Position numbers and translations under genes: made by a program
Shown: positions 46,401 to 58,118 of the stretch, in pieces
Layout: every line of letters begins with the position of its first letter
How positions within the stretch are numbered: the first letter of the stretch is position 1
Origin: Fulvia fulva
Lineage: Eukaryota; Ascomycota; Dothideomycetes; Mycosphaerellales; Mycosphaerellaceae
NCBI RefSeq assembly: GCF_020509005.1
Contig: NC_063022.1
Coordinates: 2,108,001 to 2,172,000 of the forward strand
DNA: 64,000 bases
Direction: 5' to 3'
Notes under the pieces: model-generated
Seen by the model: the letters and a program-made list of their open reading frames with translations, nothing else
Databases searched by the model: none
What the model was told of the DNA's origin: nothing

Positions 46401-47760
46401 ATATCCCGTAGTCTATATAGGATCTTTCGTACGTAAGCTCTATAATTATCTAAGGAGCCGTTTGTATAAATCAGGACGTTATCGAGGTATACTATAGCGA
46501 AGTCGTCTAGGAATTCTCGGAGGATGTCGTTGATCTTACGCTACTAACTACTAGGGCTATTATAGAGGCCGAACGGAAGGACCTTAAACTAGTACAATCT
46601 ATACCTAGTAATAAAGGCGGTTATCTATTCGTCCCCCTTACGGATACGTATATTATTAAATACGGCGACGATATTAAGCTTAGTAAACTACTTGGCCTTA
46701 GAAACTCGCTTAAGTGTCTCCCTAAACAGAGGTATTAGGTATCGGTCCTTGACTATAATAGTATTTAGGACGCGGTAGTCGACGTAGACGCGGAGTCCGC
46801 CTCCTAGCTTTTTAATAATTAATACGGGAGACGATATGTCTGACTTAGATAGTTCGACTATACCGTTAGCTATACTATTATTAATGAATTTCTTAACGAC
46901 TACTAGCTAATCCGGGTTTATACTAAAGGCCTTCTTATAGGGTCGCTACGCTTCTAATCCTAGTTTTAAGTTAATCGTATAGTCGGACGGGCTATACTTA
47001 GGTAGCTTAAACTCGCTCTTATACCTAAAGGCGTCGGCTAGGTCGTAATATTCGGGCGGTAGCTTAGCCTTCGGGTCCTATACCTTGTTCTTATTTATAA
47101 AGATTTCTAAATTATCTAGCGATATAGCGAAGGTAGAGGTATACTCCTCGTCGTCGAAATCCTCCGGCTATAGTACGAAGAGCTTATCGGCGTCTAGCTA
47201 GTCTTATCGCTTCTAGGCTCGCTTTACTATACGATAATAGGCGTCCGTACTAATAAAACAGATATCGGGTTCTAGCTCGGGTGATACTAGTTTCGGCGCC
47301 TTAGGCTTACTATTGTCGGCTTCTATTATAATCGTATAAGGTATGCCGTTCTAGTAATAATGTTAGTAGTAGGTAGGCTTATTAAAGCTAAGTGTCTTAT
47401 GTTTAAAGCTATACGAAGGGTCTTATTCTTCGAGCTAGGAGATATCTAGTACTAGGTCGTACTTGTCGAGGTTAGTAACGTAGTATAGCTCTTAACTAGT
47501 ATAGCTACCGATAGTAACGTCTATAAGTACTACTTCGAGTAGTCGTATAGCCGCTCCGTTAGCTATACGTAGGCGTCTTAGCCTTTCTAGCTTAAAGGTA
47601 GGGACTTTGTTTACGCGAACGAATCTTAGCTTAATAAACTTAGAGGAGGCGCTAGTATTAGAGAGGGTGAGTACGTTTACTCTTCTACCTAATATACTAG
47701 TTATAGTACTAGTATATACTATATACTTTCTAGAAAACCTATATATATATATAAGGAAGG
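43480..47760 (-). pseudogene. Gypsy-E pol: protease to integrase/chromodomain
   Basis: Minus-strand frame. A protease-side region (about 47270-47760) includes the open 92-codon stretch 47492-47770. RT (about 46150-46950) has SSPVLIIKKLGGGLRVYVDYR, AKQFTKLNIVAVFN and FAIVYLDNVLIYT; the catalytic box is YLDN (46478-46489). RNase H (about 45750-46000) has YNYDIYDKELLAIVKAFEE, and LNRRQ.RQAKFLS follows. Integrase covers about 44000-45150, and a chromodomain-like tail lies near 43690-43800. TAG codons replace Trp and Gln. The plus-strand frame 47607-47825 is an antisense shadow. Confidence 0.85.
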
Positions 47761-47929
47761 AAACGCTCATCGATCTCTACGCCAAAACAAGACATATTCG
47801 AAAGCTCTTATTAAGGCCATTCTAACGATATACAAAGCAGGCCACTACCCCTAGGACTAAGGGAGTTCTACCTCATTTAATCTAGATAGCTTAAAGCTCT
47901 CTTCACCCTATTTCTTTAGCTCCAAACGC

Positions 47930-49210
47930 CGCGGAGGTACCTAGCTACATTAGGTAACTCCTAGGTAATAGTAGCCTAGGCTACGGTACTAACGGCGCCT
48001 ACGGCCCTATAGGCGAAGCCCCCCTAAGACAACTAGTAGCAACTTATAGAGGACGCAAGAAGTATAGAAACTAACGATCAGCTCCCTTACCGGTCTCTAT
48101 AGGTAATGATTACTTAGCTACGTACGGCGCTTATACTGTCGTATCACCGAGGGCAATAAGAAATAAGGACGACGTCCTAGGCGATTAGTAAGGCCACCCG
48201 GAATCAACACCCCTATAGCTAGGCATCGGTCGCGGTATCGATACTAGGCCCCCGCCTAACGTACGATATAGTTACGATCCGTATTATAGCAAAGGAAGAC
48301 TAGGCCGAAGTTACGAAGCTATCGAACAAGGAGCTCGCCTAACGAATTAACTAACTAGGGGTGGTCGTAGTGAACTAATAGTCTAACGGCACTCTATAGA
48401 TCTATACTAGCTCTACTACTACTAGGAGGCACCTAGAGGCATAGCTATAGTAGGGATCTAAGGTTACGGCATTAGCGAAGGTCTTAACGAAACAATTCAC
48501 GATCCTAGTCTATAATATGCCTAAGGAGTTTGACCTAACTAACTAGGGTCACCTACGCGCTCTCTAAGAGGACAACCCGGTCACTCTTAACTCTCTAATC
48601 CAGAAGGCGACTTGGCTCTATAGGAAATGGCTAGAAGGCAAGAAGGCCTCGGCGCTAATAGTATAGCTATAAGACGCGAAAGCGGCGGATCTAGCGATAG
48701 AACAAGGCCTAGTCTAGCAATATAGCCTTAAGATAGTAGAAAAGCACTCCTTATCCTTTCGTGTCCTCTAATACTTCAAATACTAACAGTATAGACACCA
48801 AACCTATACGTATATAAACAAGTAGGCCTACTCGAACTATATAGGAGACTATATGTCTAGGGACTATATATCGACTACGAGACGGTACGCGAACTGTCCG
48901 GGGCACTACCTATCGTATAGTACGGAATGCCTATAGCGGAAACTAGCGAAAAACAAGGCAATCACAAACAGAACCGTCGCCCTAAGATTCTACGGCGACC
49001 GTAAGGCTAGCCTATACCGGAACTAACTAGCGGCGGTCGGGTATAAGCGCCCTAGGGCCGAGAACGATATAAAGGATACGTAGCCTAGGGCGTACGGGAG
49101 GCCACGTACTCTACTAGCTACGGCGAGGGAATCTAACTAGGCCCGGCTCCCCTTTAGTACATAGCCGATAGGCGTAGACTAGGACGTATAGGGTAGTAGG
49201 ACATAGGACG
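47930..49210 (+). pseudogene. LINE-2 ORF1 pseudogene (gag-like, zinc knuckles)
   Basis: Plus-strand ORF1 remnant. Conceptual translation shows a central region with VVVNQQSNGTLQIYT-like sequence near 48370. Zinc-knuckle remnants near 48770-48960 include YFKYQQYRHQTY and YANCPGHYLSYSTEC, with several Cys codons changed to Tyr. It is broken by numerous TAG codons. It corresponds to 11880-13130 in LINE-1. Confidence 0.72.
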
Positions 49211-49239
49211 ATATAGAGGAAATGATTGTCGATGCCGAT

Positions 49240-52200
49240 AACTAGCCTCGACACGCTTAGTATTATCTAGTATAACGTCAACTATAGCAAGGATATAGTC
49301 TAGATCCATTTCCTATACGAGGCGGACCCGCGCGTCTACTACGTCCTTATAATCTAGGAGCTATAGATTAACCCGTACTATAAGAGACTAACGACCTATA
49401 AGTCACTAGGTTATACGACATGCCTACGAGGCGACGGTAGACCCCGTACGTGCTGCTATGTCAGTAAGGACATACTAGAATCCGACTAGGAGGTAGTGTA
49501 CTACGTAGACGAAGAAGGCGGGGGCGATATTACCTCCCTCTACGTAGGTAGCACCTAGATACACAACCTATATATACAACCGCTAGCCTCGAGGTCTAGC
49601 CGCGACCTAGGGGTCTATAGACACCTAGATAGTACGCTTAAGAGACAAGGGTACTATATCGTAGTAGGAGACTTCAATATATACTACCCTTCCTAGGAAA
49701 GCCTTATATAGCCGCACCCTATAGCCGACGAAGTACTCGACTTGATAGCGAGCAACGTAATTGCCCTTAATACCCCGAAGGACCTAGGCACCTAGAAGAG
49801 AGGGGGACTCTAAGGCACGATCGACCTCTCCTAGATCTTAGATAGCCACTACTATACGGTAACCTACTATAGGATCGAATATGAACTCGAGGCGTCGTTA
49901 GACTATATACTAGTCAGGACCTCTATTACGACATAGATACAACGCACACTAGCGAGAACCCCTAAGCTAAACTAGGGAAAGGCCTACTAGGCTAATATCT
50001 AGGCGTACCTCGATGACTCTAAGAGGCTAGTCTAGATCGCGTAGTAGCAATATAATAGTAAAGACGAGATAGACGAAGCAGTCTAGGGGTTAATAGACGA
50101 AATAAGAAAAGCGACCTTACTTCACGTTCCGCTTGCCTAACTAACGATATAGTCTAAACTATACTAGACGCCGGAGTGCACTACGGTAGTAAGAGAAGTA
50201 AGGAGAGCCCGCCGGGTGTAGACGAGCAGCTATAGCGAGGAGGCCTAGAACGTATATAGGGAGGTATGCCAATAGAAGAAAGCTATAATACGGAGGGAGA
50301 AAGCAGTCGGCTAGAGGGCTATAGTAGAAGAAATCGCCGGCAAGCTAGAGAGGATATAGAAGCTAGCGAAATGGGCCTGACAGGACCCTATACAGGGCCC
50401 CTCCTTCTCTATCCTAGCGCTACAATCGCCTAGTGGCCCGGTTAGCGACCCCGAGGCCAAGGCGCGTCTACTAGCTAGCAAGTTCTTCCTACCCCTAGTC
50501 GAGGCTGATCTAAGCGACATAAACAGCTCTACTCCCCTAGCCCCTAGCATCGCGGTCTAATAGGAGGTGTCCGAGGGAGAAGTTACCGCTATACTAAGGA
50601 AGTTACCGGCGAAGAAAGCCCCGGGGCCGGATAGGATCCTAAACGAGCTACTAAAGAAGTGTAGAGATCAACTAGCCCTAGTAGTTATAGCGATCTTTAA
50701 CGCCTACCTACAGACCGGATACCACCCGATAGCTTTTAAACAATCGACGACAGTGGTCCTACGTAAGCCGTAGAAGGAAGACTATACGTAGGTGAAATCG
50801 TACCGCCTAATTGCGCTCCTTAATACTCTTAGGAAGGCGCTTAAGAAGCTAGTTATAACGAGACTCTCCGAGGCGGTAGAGGAACACTCCCTACTCCCGG
50901 ACACCTAGATAGGTGCGCGCCTATAGCGATCGACGCTATCCGCGATAGAACTTATCACCTCTTAGGTAAAGGCTATCTAGTATAAGAATAGGGACAAGGT
51001 GGCTTCCTTACTTAGCCTAGACATATCGGGAGCCTTCGACTACGTGTTATACCCGCGGCTTCTCTATATCCTAAGGTCGAAAGGACTCCCTAAGTAGCTT
51101 ATTAACTTCGTACGGTCCTACCTCTAAAACCGTAGTACGTCGATCCTAGTCGGCTAGTATAGAAGCCTATTTTAAGTAGTCTATACTAGAATCCCGTAAG
51201 GCTTAACGCTAGCACCTATTCTGTTCCTCTTCTTTATAGCGACGCTGCTCCTAGCCCTAGAATCCTAGAACACCGCTACGAGCGGCTTCGTAGACGACAT
51301 AAACATCCTAGCGTAGTCTTCCTCGACTAAGGAGAACTATAGGCTACTAGAAGAGAAGTACAAGATCTACGAGGACTAGGCTAGGAGGCACGGGGCTCGG
51401 TTTGCCCTAGAAAAGTACAATCTGATACACTTTACGCGCCGGCTACGGTTCTATAATATGTAAGCTTCTATCTAGATATAGGGGTATACGACTAACCCGG
51501 CAAATTAGCTTAGGATCCTCGGACTATAGGTAGACCCGGCGCTACGGTAGAGGAAGTACGTATAGGCAATATTACGGAAAGCTAAATAGAATATAGCATC
51601 ATACTAGAGGCTCACTACGTCTATATAGGGGGCGGACTTCCGGTAGTCACGACTTCTATATACGGCTATTATACGGCCAGTCCTTACCTATAGTAGCTAA
51701 GTGTAGTCCTTAGGCGAGAGGGCCTACCTATCGAAGGGACTCGTCGCGCCGCTAGCGAAGATCTAAAACCAATGCCTAAGCAAGGTCACCGGGGCATATA
51801 AGTCGATACTAACGAGGATACTTAAGTACGAGACCGCTATACCGCCGATCGACCTATATATCTAGGGACTACGGACCTCCTACTTAGGTAAGTCGGCACA
51901 GTACCTAGTATAGAAGGTCATCGCTAGTGTAGTCGTAAGGGCCCGCGAATTAGTACTAGCGTATAAGGGCATTCGACCCGGAAACGAGCCGAACTACCGG
52001 GCAAGGGACGAATAGCTAGCAACATAATAGGAAGGTAAGAAATCGTTTATAGAGCAACTATAGAAAGAGAGGTAGAACAACTAGGTTGTAGTGTATAGTA
52101 GACGCCCTTAGCTAGCGGGATAACCTAAGGAATAGTTAGCTACAAAATCCGCGGTCAAGCACCCCCCGAAGCTTATCTACTACCGCCTTACGAGGGTATA

Positions 52201-52560
52201 GAGTAGTATAGCAACCTAACTACGAAGCGAACATATCGGCCTCTAGGGGTACCTATTATAGAGGAAGGTTCTAGGATACACGAATACTAGCTGCCCCTAC
52301 GGCTATCGCTCCTAGAACGTACGGCACGCACTCCTCGTCTGTCCGAGGTGGTCGCTAGGAAGGGAGGAGTAGATAGTAAAGGCGAGGAACCGGACGATTA
52401 GGGCACTTCTTAATAACGCTAAAGACCTACGGCGTATTACGAACTAGATACTAGAGAAGGGCTGGCTAGAACAGTACCGCCTAGTAGGAGTAGTATAGGA
52501 AGAGAGGACACGACGTAGCGCGACGAGACCGGCTAGGAGCGGGGGCTAACGGGGTAGTGA
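49240..52560 (+). pseudogene. LINE-2 ORF2 pseudogene (endonuclease and reverse transcriptase)
   Basis: Plus-strand frame with read-through stops. Endonuclease (about 49240-49960) has QYNVNYSKDIV near the start, VVGDFNIYYPS near 49660 and a LDYILVRTS end motif. RT contains KLPAKKAPGPDRILNELLKK (50600-50660), KSYRLIALLNTLRKALKKL, LLSLDISGAFDYV (51005-51045) and FVDD (51287-51298, intact). A Cys/His-rich C-terminal region (SCPYGYRSQNVRHALLVCPRW, near 52290-52350) fits the C-terminal zinc region of Tad1-like LINEs. The uninterrupted 68-codon piece 50567-50773 is part of this gene, not a separate one. Confidence 0.87.
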
Positions 52561-52728
52561 TATAGACTACGTACGTTCAGAGGGAAAGCTAATCTAGACA
52601 AGGAGTAGTCGGGGGCGGGAAGGGTTTTCACCTATTCGGGTTTCCCTTTATACATAACAATAGATATATACCTATATAGGCCGGATAGGGTCGTAGAATA
52701 GGGGAATAACAAATCTATCTATCTATCT

Positions 52729-55092
52729 AATTCCTTAGATAGGTATATAGCTAGCGTATTATCTTAGGTTAGAGAGGACGGTAAATTGTATACTATCGTA
52801 TTCTACTCGATAAAGATAAACCTAGTAGAATATAATTACGAGATTTACGACAAGGAGCTAATAGCTATTATTAGAGCGTTCGAGGAATAGAGACCGGAGC
52901 TAATAAGCGCTCCCTCTAAGGTTCTTACTAACTATAAGGGCTTAGAGTAGTTTATAACGACTAAGTAGCTAACCCGCCGACAAGCGCGCTAGAGCGAGTT
53001 CCTATCTAGGTTCGACTTCTAGATAGAATATCGCCCTAGTAAGCTTAGGACAAAGCCCGATAGCCTTACGCGCCGTAGACAAGACATAGACGATAAGGAT
53101 AATATAAAACATAGGTAGTAAGCTATATTAAAGCTACGTAATCTCCCTTCTAATATACGTAAGCGCTTAAAGCTATTAGCTATAACTACTTCGCGTACTA
53201 CGGCCGACTAGTATTAATTAGTACTTTACGTACTCGAAGTAAACGAGGCCTCTATCGAAGAACTTATCGAGGAAGCCTATACTAAAGACGAGCTAGCGTA
53301 CGGTATTAAGAAGGCCCTAGATAATAATGCTCGTACTTTACTACGAAAGCTAGAAGGCTCTAGCTATATCTCGCTTAGTAACTATAAGTTAGACGGTGAC
53401 CTAATTAAGATCTAATGACGTATATACGTACCGTATAAGCTTCGTCCGGAGCTAATAGCGAGGTACTACGATACTCTATTAGCTAGGTATCCTAGGCGTA
53501 AGAAGATAGTCGACCTGCTTACGCGTACGTACTACTAGCCTAGTCTAGTAGTAGATGTCGCTAAGTACGTTAAGAATTGTTACCTATATATACGATCTAA
53601 GGCTTTTTATAATACGTACTAAGGTATACTCCGATAGTTACCCGTACCCTCGGGTACCTATAAGGAGGTAGTAATCGATTACGTAGTAGAGCTACCGGAC
53701 AGTTATAGTACTAAGGGCGTAAAGTATAACGCTATCCTTACCCTGACCTATAGACTTACTTAGAGGAAGTATCTTATACCCGTAGTAGATTTGACCTCTA
53801 AGGTGGCGGCCGACGCCGTATTAAAGTACGTAATTAAGGATTAGGGCCTATTCGATACGGTAGTATTAGACCGTAGTACTTAGTAGGTAAGCTAATTCTA
53901 GAAGGCTCTAATAGCGCGTCTAGCTATATATATAGAGATCTCGACTACCTTTTACCCTTATACTAATAGGTAGTTAGAACATACGAACTAAGCTATAGAA
54001 TAGTACCTACGTACGTACGTTAACTATACGTAGGACGATTAGGTCTAGTAGTTACCTATCGTAGAGTTTGCCCTAAACAATTAATAGAGCGCTACTATAG
54101 GTATATTACCGTTCTTCGTAACGCTAGGCCGTAATCCTCGAATAGAAGTATTACCTTAGGCTATAAGCGGTAACGGTACTAAGCTTCCGAAAGTATAGGC
54201 CTTATCGAAGTAGTATATAGAAGATTTCGCGACTTTTATAGAGAACGTTAACGTATACTACATTATATAGCTTAGATATACCTAAGAGCGGTACGTAGAC
54301 ACCGTAGTAAATAAGCGTAAGCCTATACTAAGATACGCGATCGGCGATAAGGTTTAGCTAGATACTAGAAATATCCGTACTCGAAGGCCCTATAAGAAAC
54401 TTGACTATAAGAATATAGGTCCCTTTACGATTACCCGTAAAATTAACGTAGACGTATACGAGCTCGACCTTTAGGAAAGTATACGTATATACCCGAGGTT
54501 CTATTCTAGCGTACTATGCCTAGTAAACGACGACCTATTCCCTAATTAAAGCTAAGGTCAACTACTTATTAAGGCCTCCGAAGGCGATAGCGAGAAGCTA
54601 GATAAATACGTAGTTAAGGCGATTATAGATAGTAGATAGACTAGTAGAGCTAAGAAGTATATAAAGTATACCGTCCGTTAGGAAGGTAGTACTATTATAG
54701 AAGTACCTTATAGCAAATTAAAAGGTAGTACCGAGGAAGCGATAGTAGATTATTATTATAAAAACCCGTTAGCGGCCGGTCTACTACCTAGATAGCGTAA
54801 GCCTAAAGGTTAGATATTAGACGACCTAGACATTATTACCGATAGTCGACCCTACGACGCCCGCGTAATATAGATATAACTTAAGGTAAGCTAAGGCTTA
54901 ATATATAGTTAGCTTATCTAAGGTACACTACGGTATAATATAGACTCGACTTAAGGCTTACTACGGTAAGATATATAGTCTCTCTACGGTTAACCCGACG
55001 TAAGCTAGCGCTTCCTAATAGTACGGTTCTTCCTTACGGATATACTCCGCGGCGATATATTTCCGCGTACGAGGGCGTACGGCGGTTTAAGA
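52729..55092 (+). pseudogene. Gypsy-F: RNase H, integrase and chromodomain remnant
   Basis: Plus-strand Gypsy pol beginning abruptly at the RNase H start ([19 protein letters not shown], then [20 protein letters not shown], 52830-52890). The integrase zinc site lies near 53470-53600 (YYDTLLARYPRRKKIVDLLTRTYY..KNCYLY). The core (about 53660-54130) includes VIDYVVELP and [36 protein letters not shown] block (about 54345-54440) and a chromodomain-like tail IKYTVRQEGSTIIEVPYS (about 54660-54720) follow. Everything upstream of RNase H is missing; LINE-2 sits at the break. RIP stops throughout. Confidence 0.85.
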
Positions 55093-55102
55093 GGGGGGGT
55101 AG
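55093..55102 (+). other. Gypsy-F polypurine tract
   Basis: Seven G followed by TAG, immediately before the LTR start TATTACGG. Confidence 0.7.
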
Positions 55103-55299
55103 TATTACGGTTCACCTCGTAAGACTATACTTAGTATTACGTAACCTAGTACGCTAGCGCGCCCGTACCCTAGACCCTAACCTCGACGCTTACTTTATCG
55201 TAGCTTCGCGACTTTCTTATCTTCTCTTCTTTATAGAACTTATTCGATTCTAAGGTATTAATACGTTTACGCCCTATCTTATACCTTGTCCGTATTACT
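55103..55299 (+). repeat. Gypsy-F 3' LTR
   Basis: Starts TATTACGGTTCACC and resembles the Gypsy-G LTR at its start. The right end is uncertain because LINE-3 begins at about 55300. If the LTR ends at CCGTATTA(C), it is about 197 bp, close to the 161-198 bp of related LTRs. Confidence 0.6.
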
Positions 55300-57543
55300 T
55301 CCCGCCCCTAGTCGAGGCTAATCTAAGCGATATAAATAGCTCTACTCCTCTAGCCCCTAGTATCGCGGTCTAATAGGATATATCCGAGGGAGATATTACC
55401 GCTATACTTAGTAGGTTACCGGCGAAGAAAGCCCCGGGGCTAAATAGGATCCTAAACGAGCTACTAAAGAAGTATAGAGATCAACTAGCCCTAGTAGTCG
55501 TAGCGATCTTTAACGCCTACCTATAGACCGGATACTACCCGATAGTATTTAAACAATCGACGATAGTAGTCCTACGTAAGCCGTAAAAGGAAGACTATAC
55601 GTAGGTAAAGTCGTACCGCCTAATTACGCTCCTTAACACTCTTAGGAAGGCGCTTAAGAAGCTAGTTATAACGAGACTCTCCGAGGCGGTAGAGGAATAC
55701 TCCCTACTCCCGGATACCTAGATAGGTACGCGCCTATAGCGATCGACGCTATCCGCGATAGAACTTATTACCTCTTAGGTAAAGGCTATCTAGTATAAGA
55801 ATAGAGATAAGGTAGTATCCTTACTTAGTATAGACATATCGGAAGCCTTTAACTACGTATTATACCCGCGGCTACTCTATATCCTAAGGTCGAAAGGACT
55901 CCCTAAGTAGCTTATTAACTTTATACGGTCCTACCTCTAAAGCCGTAGCACGTCGATCCTAGTCGGTTAGTATAAAAGCCTATTTTAAGTAGTCTATACT
56001 AGAATCCCGTAAGGCTTAACGCTAGTACCTATCCTATTTCTCTTCTTTATAGCGAAGCTACCCCTAGCCCTAGAATCCTAGAATACCGCTACGAGCGGCT
56101 TCGTAGACGATACGAACATCCTAGCGTAGTCGTCCTCGACTAAGGAGAACTATAGGCTACTAGAAGAGAAGTATAAGATCTACGAGGACTAGGTTAGGAG
56201 GTATAGGGCTCGGTTTACCTTAGAAAAGTATAATCTAATACACTTTACGCGCTAGCTACGGTTCTATAATATATAAGCTTCTATCTAGATATAGGGGTAA
56301 TGCGACTAACCCGGTAAATTAGCTTAGGATCCTCGGACTATAGGTAGACCCGGCGCTCCGGTAGAGGAAGTACGTATAGGTAATATTACGGAAAGCTAAA
56401 CAGAATATAGCATTATACTAGAGGCTTACTACGTCTATATAGGGGGCGGACTTTCGGTAGTTACGACTTCTATATACGGCTGTTATACGGCTAGTCCTTA
56501 CCTATAGTAGCTAAGTATAGTCCTTAGGCGAGAGGGCCTACCTATCGAAGGGACTCGTCGCGCCGCTAGCGAAGATTTAAAACTAATGCCTAAGGAAGGT
56601 CACCGGGGCATATAAGTCGATACTAACGAGGATACTTAAGTACGAGACCGCTTTACCGCCGATCGACCTATATATCTAGGGACTACGGACCTCCTACTTA
56701 GGTAAGCCGGTATAGTACCTAGTATAGAAGGTTATCGCTAGTATAGTCGTAAGGGCCCGCGAATTAGTACTAGCGTATAAGGGCATTCGACCCGGAAACG
56801 AGCCGAACTACCGGGTAAGGGACGAATAGCTAGTAATACGATAGGAAGGTAAGAAGTCGTTTATAGAGCAACTATAGAAAGAGAGGTAGAACAACGAGGG
56901 TGTAGGGTATAGTAGACGCCCTTAGCTAGTAGGACAACCTAAGGAATAGTTAGCTACGAAATCCGCGGTTAAGTACCCCCCTAAGCTTATCTACTACCGT
57001 CTTATAAGGGTATAGAGTAGTATAGTAACCTAACTACAAAGCGAACATATCGGCCTCTAGGGGTAGTACCTATTATAGAGGAAGGTTCTAGGATACACGA
57101 ATACTAGCTACCCCTACGGCTATTACTCCTAGAATGTACGGTACGTACTCCTCGTCTATCCGAAGTAGTCGCTAGGAAGGGGGGAGTAGATAGTAAAGGC
57201 GAGGAACCGGACGATTAGGGCACTTCTTAATAACGTTAAGGACCTACGGCGTATTACGAACTAGATACTAGAGAAGGGCTAGCTAGAACAGTACCGCCTA
57301 GTAGGAGTAGTATAGGAAGAGAGGACACGACGTAGCGCGACGAGACCGGCTAGGAGCGGGGGCTAACGGGGTAGTAATATAGACTACGTACGTTTAGAGG
57401 GAAAACTAATCTAGATAAGGAGTAGTCGGGGGCGGGAAGGGTTTCTACCTATTCGGGTTTCCCTTTGTATATAATAATAGATATATACCTATATAGGCCG
57501 GATAGGGTCCTAGAATAGGGGAATAACAAATCTAATCTAATCT
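55300..57543 (+). mobile_element. LINE-3: 5'-truncated copy of the LINE-1 family
   Basis: Starts inside ORF2 just before the RT (shared sequence from TTCCCGCCCCTAGTCGAGG) and runs to the 3' end with an (AATCT)n-like tail (about 57526-57543). It contains the RT fingers, palm with FVDD (near 56101-56112) and C-terminal region, with more RIP changes than LINE-1 or LINE-2. 5' truncation is typical of incomplete reverse transcription. The junction hexamers TATTAC (left) and TATTAT (right) might be a degraded target duplication, but this is weak. Confidence 0.87.
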
Positions 57544-57826
57544 ATTATCCTCGCTATATCGGATACCGAGAGGGTCGTAGCGATTTATAAAGTCTATAAA
57601 GACCTCCGTTATAGGCGCTATTCTATAAGTATCTAAAGAGCTATAGGACCTAATACTATTCGAAGATAGCGGTACCGTTATAGTTATAGAGTTATAGGAA
57701 GCTTCCTATTCGTATTAACGTATATTACTCGTATTCCTACTATCGGTCGCTTTTCTCGGGTCCGTACTATACGGGTCTTTATCTAAAGCTACTATCGCTA
57801 TTAGACTAATATAGTTATCTACCTTA
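57544..57826. other. Unassigned RIP-degraded sequence
   Basis: About 280 bp between the LINE-3 tail and the Fot1-2 end. The composition is like the neighbouring mutated repeats. One minus-strand frame reads fairly well if TAG is read through (DNYISLIAIVALDKDPYSTD), but I do not recognise it. It should be the sequence into which Fot1-2 inserted, or the continuation of what LINE-3 hit. Confidence 0.4.
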
Positions 57827-57828
57827 TA

Positions 57829-57936
57829 ACGTACTTTACTACCGAGCGGGCTATACTACCGAGCGGGCCACTTTTACTAAGAACTATACTACTTCTACTT
57901 TAATTACGACGGTATCTTAATACGACGACATCCTAT
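57829..57936 (-). mobile_element. Fot1-2: terminal fragment of a second Fot1 copy
   Basis: 108 bp identical or nearly so to the left end of the first Fot1 (20319 onward), including both inner ACTACCGAGCGGGC motifs, preceded by TA (57827-57828). It is cut at TCCTAT by the Gypsy-H LTR. The rest of this copy would lie beyond the other end of Gypsy-H and is not found in the window. Confidence 0.85.
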
Positions 57937-58118
57937 TATAAGTAGGTATAAGTACGTAGTTAGGTAAGGTATAAGTCGAATAGATGTTCTATCTAAGGGA
58001 GGCGCGGAGGGCGCGAGAGTTATATACGGGCGCTAAGCCGCTAGTCCGACTAGTTAGCGGGCGCGAGGTCTAGGTACGTACCCGCGGGTTTAAGTAAATA
58101 TACGCCGGTACGGTAATA
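57937..58118 (-). repeat. Gypsy-H 3' LTR
   Basis: 182 bp from TATAAGTAGG to CGGTAATA. CTA and six C (58122-58127) on the inner side form the polypurine tract. Edges are set by the Fot1-2 breakpoint and the end motif; no second copy is present for comparison. Confidence 0.72.

Larger units (their letters stand above)
43268..47760 (-). mobile_element. Gypsy-E, minus-strand Ty3/Gypsy lacking gag and 5' LTR in this window
   Basis: Begins with a 198-bp 3' LTR (43268-43465) inserted in Copia-D and continues with chromodomain/integrase, RNase H, RT and protease on the minus strand. It ends abruptly against the 5' end of LINE-2 at about 47760. No gag or second LTR follows, so the element is truncated or rearranged. 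Confidence 0.88.
47761..52728 (+). mobile_element. LINE-2: near-full-length copy of the LINE-1 family, plus strand
   Basis: About 5 kb, nearly identical to LINE-1 but in opposite orientation, with the differences I inspected mostly transitions. It lacks the first roughly 35 nt of LINE-1. The 3' end has a (ATCT)n tail (52712-52728). The left flank is Gypsy-E protease (minus) and the right flank Gypsy-F RNase H (plus). I find no target duplication, so the 5' junction looks rearranged. Confidence 0.9.

Noticed and set aside
50567..50773. 68-codon open frame as a separate small gene
   Set aside because: It is an uninterrupted stretch of the LINE-2 reverse transcriptase (APGPDRI block), not an independent gene.
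20317..57828. The shared TACCTTATA sequence left of both Fot1 copies as part of the transposon
   Set aside because: At the first copy, excision at TA restores the Copia-D reading frame, so the bases outside TA belong to the host. The similarity at 57819-57828 is short and probably chance.
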